In this document: in pieces, positions 11,093 to 22,610 of the stretch | How the letters are laid out: every line of letters starts with the position of its first letter | How positions within the stretch are numbered: position 1 is the first letter of the stretch | NCBI GenBank assembly: GCA_023374045.1 | Contig: CM041779.1 | Location: 269,524,131 to 269,588,130 of the forward strand | Length of the DNA stretch: 64,000 nt | Origin: Limonium bicolor | Taxonomy: Eukaryota; Streptophyta; Magnoliopsida; Caryophyllales; Plumbaginaceae | Direction of reading: 5' to 3' | Notes under the pieces: generated by a model | What the model was told of the DNA's origin: nothing | The model's database searches: none | What the model saw: only the letters and a program-made list of their open reading frames with translations | Position numbers and translations under genes: made by a program

Positions 11093-11545
11093 TTTAATTA
11101 AAAACCCGTCGCCCTTTCTTCTTCTTCTTCCTCCCGCGTTCTCTTCCTCTCTGGCGATTGGCGATTCCCGACTCCCTCCTCTTTGCCGTCGAGCCACCAC
11201 CCTCCACTCCACCGCCTCCTCTATTGCCGTCGAGCCACCCTCCACTCCACCGCCCCACTCCCGTCGATAACAAACGGGAACAGCTCGCCCCTCCACCGCC
11301 CCCACTCTCGGTCTCAACTTCGCTAGCTCCACCGCGCCTCCACCCTCTCCTCTCTTCCAGTCGCGGGGACAACAGACGGGAGAACTACCACCACCGCCCC
11401 TCCGCCTCTCCACCATCGCCTAGCTCCCCCTCCAGTACCGCCCCGGCCACTCCTCTGGTTTCGACAACAGACGCGTCCACCGCACCTCCACCCCTCCACC
11501 GTCCCTCCTGTCAACCACCGAATCCCACTTCGGTAAATAAACCGT
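11093..11545 (+). promoter_or_regulatory. C-rich 5' leader/control zone of CACTA-2
   Basis: A strongly C-rich, CpG-containing stretch begins right after the subterminal array with CT-rich leader-like sequence (CTTTCTTCTTCTTCTTCC at 11114-11131). It holds a short internal duplication (GCCGTCGAGCCACC, near 11183 and 11226). A proline/serine-rich open frame at 11158-11547 follows from the composition and has no recognisable domain. The position matches the GC-rich downstream control region of maize Spm. A captured host first exon is the alternative. Confidence 0.4.
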
Positions 11546-12855
11546 AGCTATGTATTTTTTGATTAGTGGCTGATTTTGTGCTTTGAGGAGTGATTATTAT
11601 CTGTTATTGTGGTTGCTGTGTGTCTGTATATGCAAGAGACAACAAACTGAGAAGAAGAAATGTTAGAACATATGTAGTAGTAGTAGTAGTTAGAGTTGCT
11701 GTTTGTTGCTATTATTGTGGTTGCTGTGTGTCTCTGTATGCAAGAGACAACAAAACTGAGAAGAAGAAATGTTTAGAACATATGTAGTAGAAGAAGAAAT
11801 ATTCATGCATATTAATGAATTAAAAACCCAAAGTAATTAATAAAGCATAACCTTGTTGGTGGTGTATTAATATTGTTGTAAGTGTTGCTGTTTGTTGCTA
11901 TTATTCTGGCGGGTGTTATGTTACATATTATTATTTTGTTGTACTTCTATTGTGTTTGTTTTTGCAAAAAAAAGTGTGGAGTATCTAAAAAAACGCAATG
12001 GTCATGCCAAATGTTTTCCAGGATTTAACCTTATTCTACTTGTCGCACCATCTGCTGCTGTCAACCGCTGCCACCGGTTTGCCTGATCAGAACCCACGGT
12101 AAAACACTTGCGTTTCTGATTATGATTTTAGAAACAAATACTTATATATTGTCACGAATAAACGTTGTACTAAATTCTGCTTGTATTATGCAATCATTAG
12201 AATATATATTTGCATAGTGCGGTGAAATGTGAGATTAAGTTGAAATGGGGTGGTGTTTTTGTTCATTGATCATATATATTATTATATACTTGTCTGTCTG
12301 ATAATAATTCGTATGGTTTACTGAGAATAAATGTTCTTGCTGCTACTGTGTTTGTTTCTGCCTTAAAAAAAATGTGGAGTGTCTAAAAATACGCAAAGGT
12401 CATGCCGAATTTTTTCCAGAATTTAAGCTGATTCTAATTCCATCGAATTTAACTTTCTTCATAATTACTTACAGTTTCAGTTTTTTCATCTCTTGCAGGT
12501 TGCTCTGAGGTAGAAGACAATCGAATTAAGACGAGGAGAGCAAAAAAACCGGTAATAACATTAGCTATGTTCGTTTGTTTAATATGTTCAATTATTCAAG
12601 TTTTTATAAAATTAAAACCTTATTATTATTTCATTGAATAGGTGTCATATAATACGTGCAAGAACATCTGTCTACTTGTCTCTTCTCTATCTTGTGCTGT
12701 TCGCGCTGACCATCCAGTACTCATCAGGTTGGTATTTAAAACGTTTCAATTTATTTTGTTTTTCTATTAAAACAATGGAAAATCAATTCAAACATAGAAT
12801 TACCTGTCTGAGATTTACCTGATAGAGGTATGTCTTAGATAGTCCCTGTTGGGAC
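11546..12855 (+). other. CACTA-2 5' non-coding region with two families of direct repeats
   Basis: T/G-rich DNA without a recognisable gene. A 77-79-bp segment beginning TTATTGTGGTTGCTGTGTG occurs at 11604-11680 and 11712-11790, and its upstream edge GTTGCTGTTTGTTGCTATTA returns near 11887. A second repeat of about 90 bp beginning TGTGTTTGTTT occurs at 11951-12045 and 12347-12440. Possible leader introns of the transposase gene lie here but I could not fix their borders. Confidence 0.6.
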
Positions 12856-13106
12856 TGTCCAATGACCTTTGATCTCACCATCTAGGTTGTGAATGAGTTA
12901 ATAATATACACTAGTTCAGTGATAATTTCAGTAGCATTACCGTAGTGTTCTTCTAGTGTACATATATATATGTGAATTGAAACAATTCATATATATATAT
13001 ATATATATCTACACTAGGAGAACTGTAGGGTAATGCTGCCGAAATTATCACTGAACTAATGTATATTATTAACTTGTTCCTAGGTGAGATCGACGGTGAT
13101 TGGATA
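12856..13106. repeat. Foldback element of about 250 bp just upstream of the CACTA-2 transposase
   Basis: A long inverted repeat centred near 12985. The inner arms, 12896-12982 and 12988-13074, are nearly complementary throughout, including TTCAGTGATAATTTC against GAAATTATCACTGAA. The outer arms (from TCCAATGACC at 12858 to GGTGATTGGA at 13104) pair with one indel. The centre is an AT dinucleotide tract. It could be a hairpin MITE or an inverted duplication. No clear target duplication is visible. Confidence 0.8.
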
Positions 13107-13189
13107 GGTTTAGGTTGTTAAATTTGTAAATAAAAAAAAGAGGAGATCAATGGAACGAGTTCACGACATCTGGTGTGTTGAAAAAGGAG

Positions 13190-16100
13190 ATGGAGCGCTC
13201 AGTGATGTACAGTGACAGATTGGACATCAAGTACCTAGAAGGGGTCAATAAATTTTGCAAAGTCCTTGTTGACAATCTTAAACCAAGGGATAAGGGATAT
13301 ATTCGATGTCCTTGTGTCGATTGCAAGAACGACTTCAAATACCGAGGTGTGGACAAGATTAAGGATCATCTGATTCGCAGAGGGTTTACAGATGATTATG
13401 AAGCCATAACAATATTGCATGGTCAACATTCAGTACAAGTGTTTGAATGTGCTGATAACGTCATTGCAGAACAATCAGAAATGGATGCTTCACACGATTT
13501 TGGGGATACTCAAGATGATTCACTAGGTAGTGATTCAGATGATCATGAGGACCTTAATGCAATGATGGAAGATGTTGAACAACATTTTTCCAACAAACCC
13601 AACTCATTCGAAAATCTGATGCAAGCATCAAAGGAACCGTTGTACAGTGGATGTGAAACGCAAACACAAAACAAATTGAGCGTTGTCCTAAAACTATTCA
13701 ATCTGAAGGCGAGACATGGATGGAGTGATGTCAGTTTTACAGATCTTTTACAACTGCTGAAGAATGTACTACCAAAGGACAATGTGATACCCACAACAAC
13801 TTATGAGGCAAAGAAGTTAATGTGTCCGATGGGTATGGAATATAAAAAAATACATGCTTGTCCAAATGGGTGTATGTTGTATTGGAAGGAGAATGAGTTG
13901 GATGACCATTGCTCTGAATGTGGGGAATCACGCTATGTAAAAAAGGGTGACAGAAACCACATAAGCACTAAAGTGGGCTCTCCTGCGAAGGTGTTGTGGT
14001 ATCTACCGATAATTCCCCGATTCAAACGTTTGTTTGCAGTTCAGAAAGATGCTGAGAACCTCCGATGGCATGCTACCCATAGAAAGGATGATGGTAAATT
14101 GAGACATCCAGCCGATTCACCACAATGGAGAAACATTGACAGAATATACCCTCAATTCGGTACAGACCCAAGGAACTTAAGACTTGGTTTATGCACTGAT
14201 GGGATGAACCCTTATGGCACTTTGAGCAGTATACACAATACTTGGCCTGTTTTATTGACAATATACAATCTGCCACCATGGTTGTGTATGAAACCCAGAC
14301 ATTTCTCCTCTCTCTGTTGATATCGGGTCCAAAACAACCGGGAAACAAAATTAATGTGTTTTTGCAACCACTTATTGACGATTTAAAATTGTTGTGGAAT
14401 GAAGGTGCGACGGTGTATGATTCATATGGTATGGAAAACTTCACGCTCCGGGCTATGTTGTTTTGTACGATCAATGATTTCCCTGCATACGGTAACCTCT
14501 TGGGACACACAATTAAAGGAGCTCTAGCGTGCCCTATATGTGGAGATAGAACTTGCAGTATACGGTTAAAACACAGTGGAAAAAATGTGTACATGGGCCA
14601 TCGGAAATTCCTTCCTAAAGGGCACAAATACCGTAAGATGACAAAAGAGTTTGATGGAAAAACGGATCATGCAGTCGCTCGACCACCACTATCTGCTGCT
14701 GAGACTTACAATCAGTTGAAGAATGTTGTGAACAACTTCGGTCCACCAATTAAAGCCACTGAAAAGAGCATCTGGAAGAAAAAATCAATATTTTGGGAAC
14801 TTGAATATTGGCAACATTTAGAGGTGAGACATTGCATTGATGCTATGCACGTGGAGAAAAACATTGGTGAAAGTGTATCTGCGACACTACTAAACGTGAA
14901 AGGAAAGACAAAAGACCATTTAAAGGGTAGAAAAGATCTGGTTGAATTGGGTATACGAGAAGAACTCGCGCCACAACAAAGAGGGAAAAGAACATTCTTG
15001 CCTCCCGCTTGTCATACATTATCCAAAGAAGAGAAAATAAGTTTTGTAGTTCTCTTCGTCATATTAAAGTGCCATCCGGTTACTCATCGAACATATCAAG
15101 TTTGGTATCAATGTCTGATCTTAAATTGGTAGGGATGAAGTCTCACGACTATCATGTGCTGATGCAGCACTTACTTCCGGTTGCTCTCCGTGGAATCCTT
15201 CCAGCTGATGTCAGGAAAAAACTATTACAAATTTATGTGTTTTCTTCAAAGGAATTTCGTGTAAAGTGCTTGATGTGGAGACGCTGGATAAACTACAGAA
15301 TGACCTTGTGATCACCATGTGTCAGTTGGAAATGTATTTTCCTCCTTCGTTTTTTGATATTATGGTGCATCTACTTGTTCATCTTGTTAGAGAGATCAAA
15401 CATTGTGGTCCGTTATACCTTCGATACATGTATCCGTTTGAGAGATATATGGGTATACTGAAAAAGAAAATGAAAAACCGTCGGCGTCCCGAGGGAGCAT
15501 AATTGAAGGGACAGTAACAGAGGAAGTAGTTGACTTCTGCACTCATTACTTAGACGGTGTTGATGTTATTGGATTACCGAAAGCAAGACATGATGGCAGG
15601 CTTAAAGGGGTTGGTACCTGTGGAAAAAAATTATGCAGAGTTTATATTGATACATTGAACAAGGCATCTGGTTGTGTTGAATCATTCAGAAGTTGTTGAA
15701 CCATATTTCGATGCACACCTAGCGTACCTCAAAACAAAACACCCAACGATGAGTAATGCCAAATAAAAAAAGAGCAGAATGCAACATTTGTTAAGTGGTT
15801 CCAGACATAAGTGTTGTATGAGGATTCAAGGAGCGTGGATGAACTGATCCAATTGTTGGCACTTGGTCCAAATCTCGATGTGTTGTCGTATGAGGATATG
15901 ATGTAAATGGATTTTCTTTTTACACTGCACGTCAAGATTGTAAATCGACAAACTAGAAATTGGTGTGCATCTTATCGCTTCACAAGACATTTTCACAGGA
16001 ACAAGTCGTAACACACTGAAGAACGAATATTATGGTGTTGTTATTGGGATATTTGGGTCTTGAATTACACTAGTTATGAAACTTGCGTATTTCGTTGCAA

Positions 16101-16262
16101 ATGGGTGGACAACAACAGGGATATCGTGAGGAGGATCATGGTATGAAGCTAGTTGATTTAACGACAGCGGCTCCTACTGATGAATCCTTTATTGTTGCAT
16201 CAAAGGCAAACAAGTATTCTACTGTCGTGATCATCTAATCCCAGATGGTCTATTGTAATGCA
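13190..16262 (+). pseudogene. Tnp2-like CACTA transposase, several frameshifts
   Basis: I start at 13190 (MERSVMYSD), which matches the CACTA-1 start; an upstream ATG at 13175 only adds five residues. Transposase-associated domain to about residue 75 (GYIRCPCVDC, HLIRRGFT), an acidic stretch, then Tnp2: HACPNGC, CSECGESRY, LCTDGMNPYGTLSSIHNTWP, GPKQPGNKINVF, ACPICGDR, HCIDAMHVEKN. DUF4218 follows (YFPPSFFDIMVHLLVHL, RYMYPFERYMG). A degraded DUF4216 spans about 15880-16250 (CVFRCKWVD, ESFIVASKA). The conserved Trp at position 5 (MANSWMYSG in CACTA-1) is Val. Frame changes fall near 14303, 15030, 15215-15270 and 15500, with further stops in the DUF4216 part. The function would be cutting and joining element ends. 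It is non-functional as it stands. Confidence 0.88.
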
Positions 16263-16541
16263 GAGTAAAGATCGATAGTTGGGATTGATAATATTGTTGA
16301 TGAGGATGAATACGACTGTGAAGATGAACAGATGTACCTATTCGGTTGCCGATGGAGGTAGATAATGTAACTAATTTTGAATATCGAAGGTCCGACCACA
16401 ATGAAGGATTGTGGATTGAACGATGAAATGTTATTTTGTAAGTTTGGTTGACATATATTATTTAATTTTTGTCATGTTTCAATATTTGATTCAGTAGATG
16501 TTCGTATTAACCTTGTTAATTTGATGATTATTTTTCAGATT

Positions 16542-19337
16542 ATGGATCCTGACGATAGAGTCGAAGAGGACTTACTGTTGGGGCTGGATGATATTGACGA
16601 TGACGTCTCTACTGAAGAACCACCAGCTGCATCTACTTCGCAGCCCCCTCGAAGGGACGTGGACCGACCCGTGGGTTGAAGGAGAAGAAAGATTCTCCCA
16701 TCGATTTGATCTGGGACAAGTACCCCTGACATCGTGGTGGTCGAAGCAGAAGTTTGCTTCCTACTTGGGATTGATGGTAAAATCCCATTGCTCGATTAAT
16801 AAGGAGTGGAAAGATCAAGAAAAAGCAGACAAGACATCATACGGCAGATGGTGCAGAAGAAGTACAAGGTCGCGGATGAACTTCGGACGAAGATTGAATC
16901 ACTTCTAGCGACATCACTGCGACAGTTCAAGCATCGGTTGGTAGATGGCTGGATTACCAAACCGGGCTCCAAGAGGTCACCGCCGTGGGTAGTGTACGAT
17001 GGTATGATCACGGAGGAGGAGTGGAAGATATTCTACGACCATCGCCAGACTGAAGAGTTTAAGGTACTTTTACAATTATTCTTTCTAATTATTTAAGGAA
17101 TAAAATTTAACAAATATTTTTTTATTATGTATACTTACAAATGTACAATTTTGTAACAGTTACGTCAAGAAAAAGCGACGTAACCGGGCGAAGAATATCT
17201 ACAAGCACTTCATGGGGCGAGCTGGATACACGGGGCGGTTGGAGAAGTGGAAGAGCGAGGGCTTACTGACTAAGACTAATGAAGACGGCACTCAGTCAGT
17301 TATTGATGATGTTGACGATGCAAGTAGAGTGCAGACATTTATGCTGGGTCGAATGGTGAAAAATGACGAGGGGTTGTATGTGTTCCCGCAGAGCGAGACT
17401 GCTGAGTTGGCGTCCAAGATTGTAAGTATATATATTTAAAAGTTGTTGTTTACTAATTAATAAGTTCATTTCTAATATTTTGTTAATTTAAAATAGTCTG
17501 GCTCGACTGAGCGATGGGAGATGGTTCCGGCCCCTCAGTCTCAGGATGATCCACTGAATAAGGCCCTGGAAAGGATCATCCAGGGCGAGTGCGGGGGCTT
17601 GGAGGGAAGTTCGCCAGAAAGACGTGTTTCCTACGTCTCGATCGAGAGTACCACAGGCGAAATGATAGAGAGAATGGTGGATGAACGGGTGCATGACCGG
17701 TTTGGGAATCGGAAAGACGTCACGCTGAGTCGGAAAGACGTCACGCTGAGGAGCGTCAAGCCTACGAGGAGCGCCTGCGAAGACTTGAGGCTTTAGTATT
17801 GGGCCAGGTGCATGCTCCTACACGACACCTACTACTCCTACACCGGTGTCTACTCCTACCGCGACGGTGAATACATCGATAGTGGCCGCGTCTCCTACAC
17901 CGGCACCTACTGCTAGACCGACGTTTGCTCCTACCACGACGGCGGATACTGTCGATGATCCTACACACACCGACGTCTGCTCCTACCACGACGGCGGATA
18001 ATCCGATAGTCGATCATCCTGCACCTTCTTCTCCTACCAGAGACACATTTCCTTATCAAAACCTTTCGGTTTGTTCTTTTTTCCTCCTTAGTTATTTTAA
18101 CATTACTTTAAAAACATATAATTTTATTAGCTTGCTTACTGTTGTGAGTTGATGTAGATGGCTAAATCATGTCATTTGTTTCAAGTGTTGGATGGTGGGA
18201 CTGTGCATGTTGCATTCGGTCGGTTTTACAGACCGGACCGAACTCTGTAGTACATTTCAAGGTCATCCCACCTCTCCACGCTCGTGTGATGGTAGACGAT
18301 ATTGTGCAAGGTCATGAGGACTCTCCCCTTCCGTTGGAGTGGAATGAGTGGAGTAAAATAGGTCAAGCAAAATCTTCAGTTGTTCCATGGCCATATTCTC
18401 TCATTGATGTCAGTAGTGACAAGGTAAACTATTTAATTACATGCTTACTGTTTAGTTTTTAACTTTAGTTTTTAACTTGACTGTTGACTGATATGTTTAT
18501 TATTTAAATTTTGTATACTATTAGATTGATAAGGAATTAAGACCGGTTAAGAAGAGGAAACTGGATAAGGGGAAGGAAGTTGTGAAATCAAGTGAGGAGA
18601 GTCAGAGGGTGAGAAAGAAAGTGGTGAAACCTTTCGATATGACTCCTAGGAGATCCCCCATTCTGACACCCAAGTATCTGAAGAAGTTGACAGTCAAACA
18701 AAAAATGTTGTATGACTTTTTCATGATGAGGCCGCAGTCTGTCACCAACTTCAACATGAAAGTGTCTAAGCATGTTTTCCACTCCTCTGAGCCCAGAGAT
18801 CTGATGATTACCGTGAGCGATCTACGAGAATTTTGATGGGAGACCTGCTTAACATCTCTGTCAGGCCTATTGTGTGTAAGTATCTTTCAAATTATTACAT
18901 TATCTTTCATTTTTTTAAGCTATTTAACATATCTTATGAAAAAATGTTGTTTAGGTGTTTGACTAGTAGACTGCTAGCGAGCAAGAGATTATGTGCCCTC
19001 TCTTTCTTGTGTCCGCCATTGATGTCAGCAAATCAGGCCGCATTGGATGAGCAAGGATGTATAGCATGTGAGGCAGGGATTTTGTATCGTGGTGCGAAGA
19101 AAAAGCAAATATTTGCTGATCCCATATCATCAGATGTAAGTACACAATAACTGGAATTTTTTGCTTCCTAATTGTGATATTTAATAATTGTTCTACAAAA
19201 CATTCTTTGTTTTATCTGTGGCAGCAATCATTGGATGTTGTTGGTGTTGTGTATCGACACCTCATGCTTATTGATACTAGACCCATTGGGCGGCCCTGAT
19301 GACCTTCGAGAGATCGCTGTAGAAAATATTTGAAGGA
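16542..19337 (+). pseudogene. CACTA second gene: Ptta/En/Spm plant transposase plus Ulp1-like region, degenerate
   Basis: Exons fitted by GT-AG borders: 16542-17063, 17160-17421, 17497-18068, 18158-18423, 18525-18875, 18955-19135, 19225-19337. The first begins MDPDDRVEEDLLLGLDDIDD, then shifts frame near 16676 and 16860. The plant transposase core is clear (LRQFKHRLVDGWITKPGS, HFMGRAGYTGRLEKW, ETAELASKI). Exon 3 encodes a Pro/Thr-rich spacer with 51-bp DNA repeats and a 21-bp in-frame duplication at 17710-17750. Exons 6 and 7 restore YLLIPYHQ joined to INHWMLLVL and LILDPLGG across the splice, so the Ulp1 His and Asp are present at the same intron position as in CACTA-1. A further frame change lies between 19060 and 19110. 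No catalytic-Cys exon is found before the element ends, so the protease part is truncated. Confidence 0.75.
17710..18001 (+). repeat. Short coding tandem repeats in the CACTA-2 second gene
   Basis: CGGAAAGACGTCACGCTGAG occurs twice, 21 bp apart, at 17710 and 17731. A 33-bp segment containing GCTCCTACCACGACGGCGG occurs at 17917 and again 51 bp later. Both periods are multiples of three and fall in the low-complexity spacer between the transposase and protease parts. Confidence 0.8.
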
Positions 19338-19659
19338 GTGAGTATTCAAAATTTAATGCATTCTGTATTTAGACTTAGACTTAGACTTTTGTTTTTGCTG
19401 AAGCAACTCTCAAAGTTTGTAAAGTTCAACTCTCTCTTATTTTTGAAAGTTTGAATGGTTTTGTTTGCAATTCGTTTTCAATGTTGCAATTCAAACTGGC
19501 AACTTGGTTTATGGTCATAGTGTGGTTGGTTATCAAAGGGCAATACCAGTTGGATGCCCTGTACAGGTTGTATATACGATTGTAAATTGGGTTGTGTTGG
19601 AAAACATATGTGGTAGATGCTAAAAAAAACAAAAAAAACTATAATAAATAAAAAATAAA
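19338..19659 (+). other. CACTA-2 3' tail without recognisable gene
   Basis: AT-rich sequence between the last fitted protease exon and the right subterminal repeats. I looked for the Ulp1 catalytic-Cys exon here and did not find it. It ends in an A-rich stretch (19620-19660). Confidence 0.5.
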
Positions 19660-19955
19660 AAACACGGTTCACTTAAAACCGTGGTTTAAAACTCTCAATG
19701 GAACGAGTATAAACCACGGTTTTTAAAGAACCGTCGTATAAAGTACTCATATACCACGGTTAATTACCCGAACCGTCGTATAAAACGCAATGGAACGACA
19801 TTAAATACCACTGTTTCCGTCATAAGCGTGGTATAAGTCGTCTGATTTCCCGCGCCACAACGGGCTTTAAACGACGGTTTTGAACCATGGTTTATGTGAA
19901 TTTTCCGATATACCACGCGAGTATAAACCACGGTCTCTAACCGTGGTAAAAAACA
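19660..19955. repeat. Right subterminal repeats of CACTA-2
   Basis: About six inverted pairs on the same motif as the left end (ACCACGGTT with AACCGTCG or ACCGTGGT), near 19660, 19710, 19748, 19802, 19866 and 19908. Here several right halves read CCGTGGT, so some pairs are fully symmetric, unlike most at the left end. Confidence 0.8.
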
Positions 19956-19970
19956 TTTTCTGCACTAGTG

Positions 19971-19973
19971 ATT
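19971..19973. repeat. Target-site duplication ATT, right of CACTA-2
   Basis: Partner of 10732-10734. It is followed by CCTCACCCCCC, which in the uninterrupted LTR copy directly follows the single ATT at 29545. Confidence 0.92.
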
Positions 19974-20693
19974 CCTCACCCCCCCCCATATATATATATA
20001 CATAGTTAAGGGCTCCACTGTGGAACCTATCACATCCATACACCTTACAGTATTACAACTGGGTTAGACACACAAGGGAGGTTCGTACATTCACACACAA
20101 ACATCACACAACTAACTCACGTATAGCCGTGGTTAGAACGTCCCATGGTTCGGGTCGTTAAATCCGAATACCGATCTCTTATGTAATTCTAGACTCAGTT
20201 AGCTAAGGTTTAACACTTTCGAGGTTAAACAGTATCGGAACTAGACACGCCACATGTATGAATTGCTGTAAACTCATTACATATTTTTATCTTATAAGGT
20301 GGCAAACATTCAGAAAACACATTGGCATACAAGCCGGTGTAATCCGGTAGGACACAGGTTGCAAGAAACCATACCTGTCACCAACGTCCCCTCTAACGTG
20401 TCCTCTTAAGTTCCTCGAAAAAGTCTCGAACAACTGGTAACATTACATTTACCTTTATTAACATCGGGGTAACATGATTGTTTAAAGTCTAATGCTCATA
20501 ACTTACCCCTGTTAACTAGTTAAATAACTTGACATTTTTAACTTGTTTTACTTTCACATTTTATTACAACTTTTCACCCACTTAATTGTCTTTATAACTC
20601 ACCTAACATGTCCTAAACAACCTTATAACATCATTACCTATCAATCCCCATCATTACACATCATTTTCAAACCTTAAATAACATTTTTAGAGT

Positions 20694-20875
20694 GGTCCGG
20701 GACTTGGTACTTACCTTAAGTCCCGGACCAACACTTAAGCAAACTCTCAGGTGAAAAACTGCACTGGTCCGGGACCTTGTACTGACCCCAAGTCCCGGAC
20801 CAAGTCATTGATGCAACTCTCGGCCTGTTTTTGGTATGTGGTCCGGGACTTTACCCTGGAACCAAGTCCCGGACC
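20694..20875. repeat. Hairpin array in LARD-A 3' LTR, three units
   Basis: Three 36-bp inverted repeats GGTCCGGGAC...GTCCCGGACC at 20694-20729, 20766-20801 and 20840-20875, 72 and 74 bp apart. Spacers contain CTCTCAGG or CTCTCGG. The equivalent array in the 5' LTR is at 30281-30461. By the proposed promoter position it lies in the transcribed leader part of the LTR. Confidence 0.9.
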
Positions 20876-22597
20876 GAAGGCACAGATTTCTATATTAGCA
20901 TTATCAAGCCTTGTTCAACTTGTTCTCTTCACCCATTGTTTACCCAAAATTCACACATGAACTTAGGCCTATTCTAATACCAAATATCACTTTGAACCTC
21001 CTTAAAACATTGTCCAAACTTGTTACTCAATTTCCTTACAACATCTCTTAACACTTGTAATGTTTTCCTTAGGTCTCTAGGTGGTAGTTTCATGCCTATA
21101 CTCCAACTAAACAAAATGTTATCTCCCCACCACCACTACTCCTCCCAAAAGCATTATTTCTCACAAACACTTCCTCACACAAACTCCTTTTATTTTCCAA
21201 TAGTTCACACATAGACATTCACAAGGCATTATTTTACCTTTGATTACCAAAACTTGAACAAGACTTAACACTTCACATAATATTACCTTGGTGTGTTTAA
21301 AACACCCATTTGATCTCTAAATCCTCCAAGACAATGCCCAAGGCACCTTAACACTTAAGAACACCTTATTTCACTTTCGTTCACCATCTTAACACCTAAC
21401 AAGTTCCTAGTACTTTCTCGGTCATAAAATCTCATTACAACACTTAAACTCCTTTGTTTATCAACTAAATTTTGACATAGCTGCTCTTGTATATTCCCAC
21501 CCCAAACACTTAGGTTTTCTCCTTTTGACAACCAAGAACACTTAATCACTTATACACATTCCTTACACACAAACATATTGTTTTTCATCCTTTAACCATC
21601 CAAGATATTCATCTTCACAAGAGATGTTCTTTACACACAACTAAACCTTTAACACACTACACTACATCACATATATTGCATAAACTTAAATTGCTTGGCA
21701 CTTAGGCCCTGAATAACACGGCTCTTAGGCCCTTAAATTGCATAAACCATAAACACTGAATTTCCCACATAATAATTGCCTTCAACCTACAAATACACAC
21801 ATCATTACATATGCCCTTTAATAATCTCCTTAAGAATAATTCACTAGCTCATTTGTCATTGGCTCCTTAGGTATTTTATTAAGCAAATATAGCTCAATTT
21901 CCTAGGACACATAAAACTTCCTTAAGGTAGCTCATTTACCTCTCTTTCTTTAAAACTTCCTCACTTGTTTTTCCTTGCCCTTCTTGATTAAAAATCGGCA
22001 AGGTGTTTTTGATTGCTTGTCAAACTTCAAATCAATATACAAGTAAAGATAATGAGCATTAAGCATTATACCTAAGCTCATGAACAAACCCTAGATTAAC
22101 ATAAGTGTTTTAAACACTAAGTGAGATGTTTACCTTGGATTTGCAAGGGAACTTGTTTAAATAGCAAGAGAGGACTCCACCTAGTCCTTTGAAGTTTGGA
22201 ATGAAGCTATGAAAGAACCAAAAGAAGACACCATTAATGGTGTTTTTCGGCCAACATGAAAACAAGAAGGAATGGAGTTTTCTGTAGTCTTTCCTTACCT
22301 TGAAGCAAAGGTGATCAATAAAAGCAAAAATGAGCTCAAGCTCCTCCCATGGTGTTTCTTCTTGGCACCGAAATGGATGTTTTGACACTTTGAAAAGATG
22401 AAGTTGAAGAGCTTGACAAGATAAAGAGAATGGTGGCCTTAGATTTTGATTTGGTTAATGGAGCTAGGAATTACAAGAGTTTAAAGATGGAGAATGGTGT
22501 GTGAGCTGTAGCAAGCCGATGGAGAGAGGAAGAAGAAGGGTTGGAGACGGTGGGAATGCAAGAGAATGAAGAGAATGTGAGGAAACTAGCTAGTTTT

Positions 22598-22610
22598 TAA
22601 GATATTTATG
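22598..22610 (-). promoter_or_regulatory. Possible TATA box of LARD-A LTR
   Basis: On the minus strand CATAAATATCTT precedes, by about 30 bases, a pyrimidine-rich leader-like run (CACATTCTCTTCATTCTC, 22585 downwards). This would put U3 at about 0.8 kb and leave most of the LTR, including the hairpins, downstream of the start. It is a sequence-pattern call only. Confidence 0.25.

Larger units (their letters stand above)
10735..19970 (+). mobile_element. CACTA-2, complete-length CACTA (En/Spm) transposon, 9236 bp
   Basis: Starts CACTAGTAGAAAAATG and ends with the complement of CACTAGTGCAGAAAATG, imperfect terminal inverted repeats of about 15 bp. Both ends carry subterminal inverted-pair repeats. 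A 3-bp duplication (ATT) flanks it, and the unoccupied target is visible at 29530-29560. Inside, in order: GC-rich 5' zone, direct repeats, a foldback, a Tnp2 pseudogene (13190-16262) and a second pseudogene with Ptta and Ulp1-like parts (16542-19337). It belongs to the same broad family as CACTA-1 but retains DUF4216 and the start of the second gene. Both genes are frameshifted, so movement would need proteins from another copy. Confidence 0.95.

Noticed and set aside
11158..11547. 129-codon proline/serine-rich frame
   Set aside because: It follows from the C-rich 5' zone of CACTA-2; overlapping frames on the other strand are also open, and no domain is recognisable.
13175..13189. Upstream ATG of the CACTA-2 transposase
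   Set aside because: It adds five residues not matched in CACTA-1; the 13190 ATG aligns with the conserved start.
19478..19600. Search for a Ulp1 catalytic-Cys exon in the CACTA-2 tail
   Set aside because: A GCCCTGTACAGG segment near 19556 looked suggestive, but no frame gives the Cys-Gly context expected for this family.
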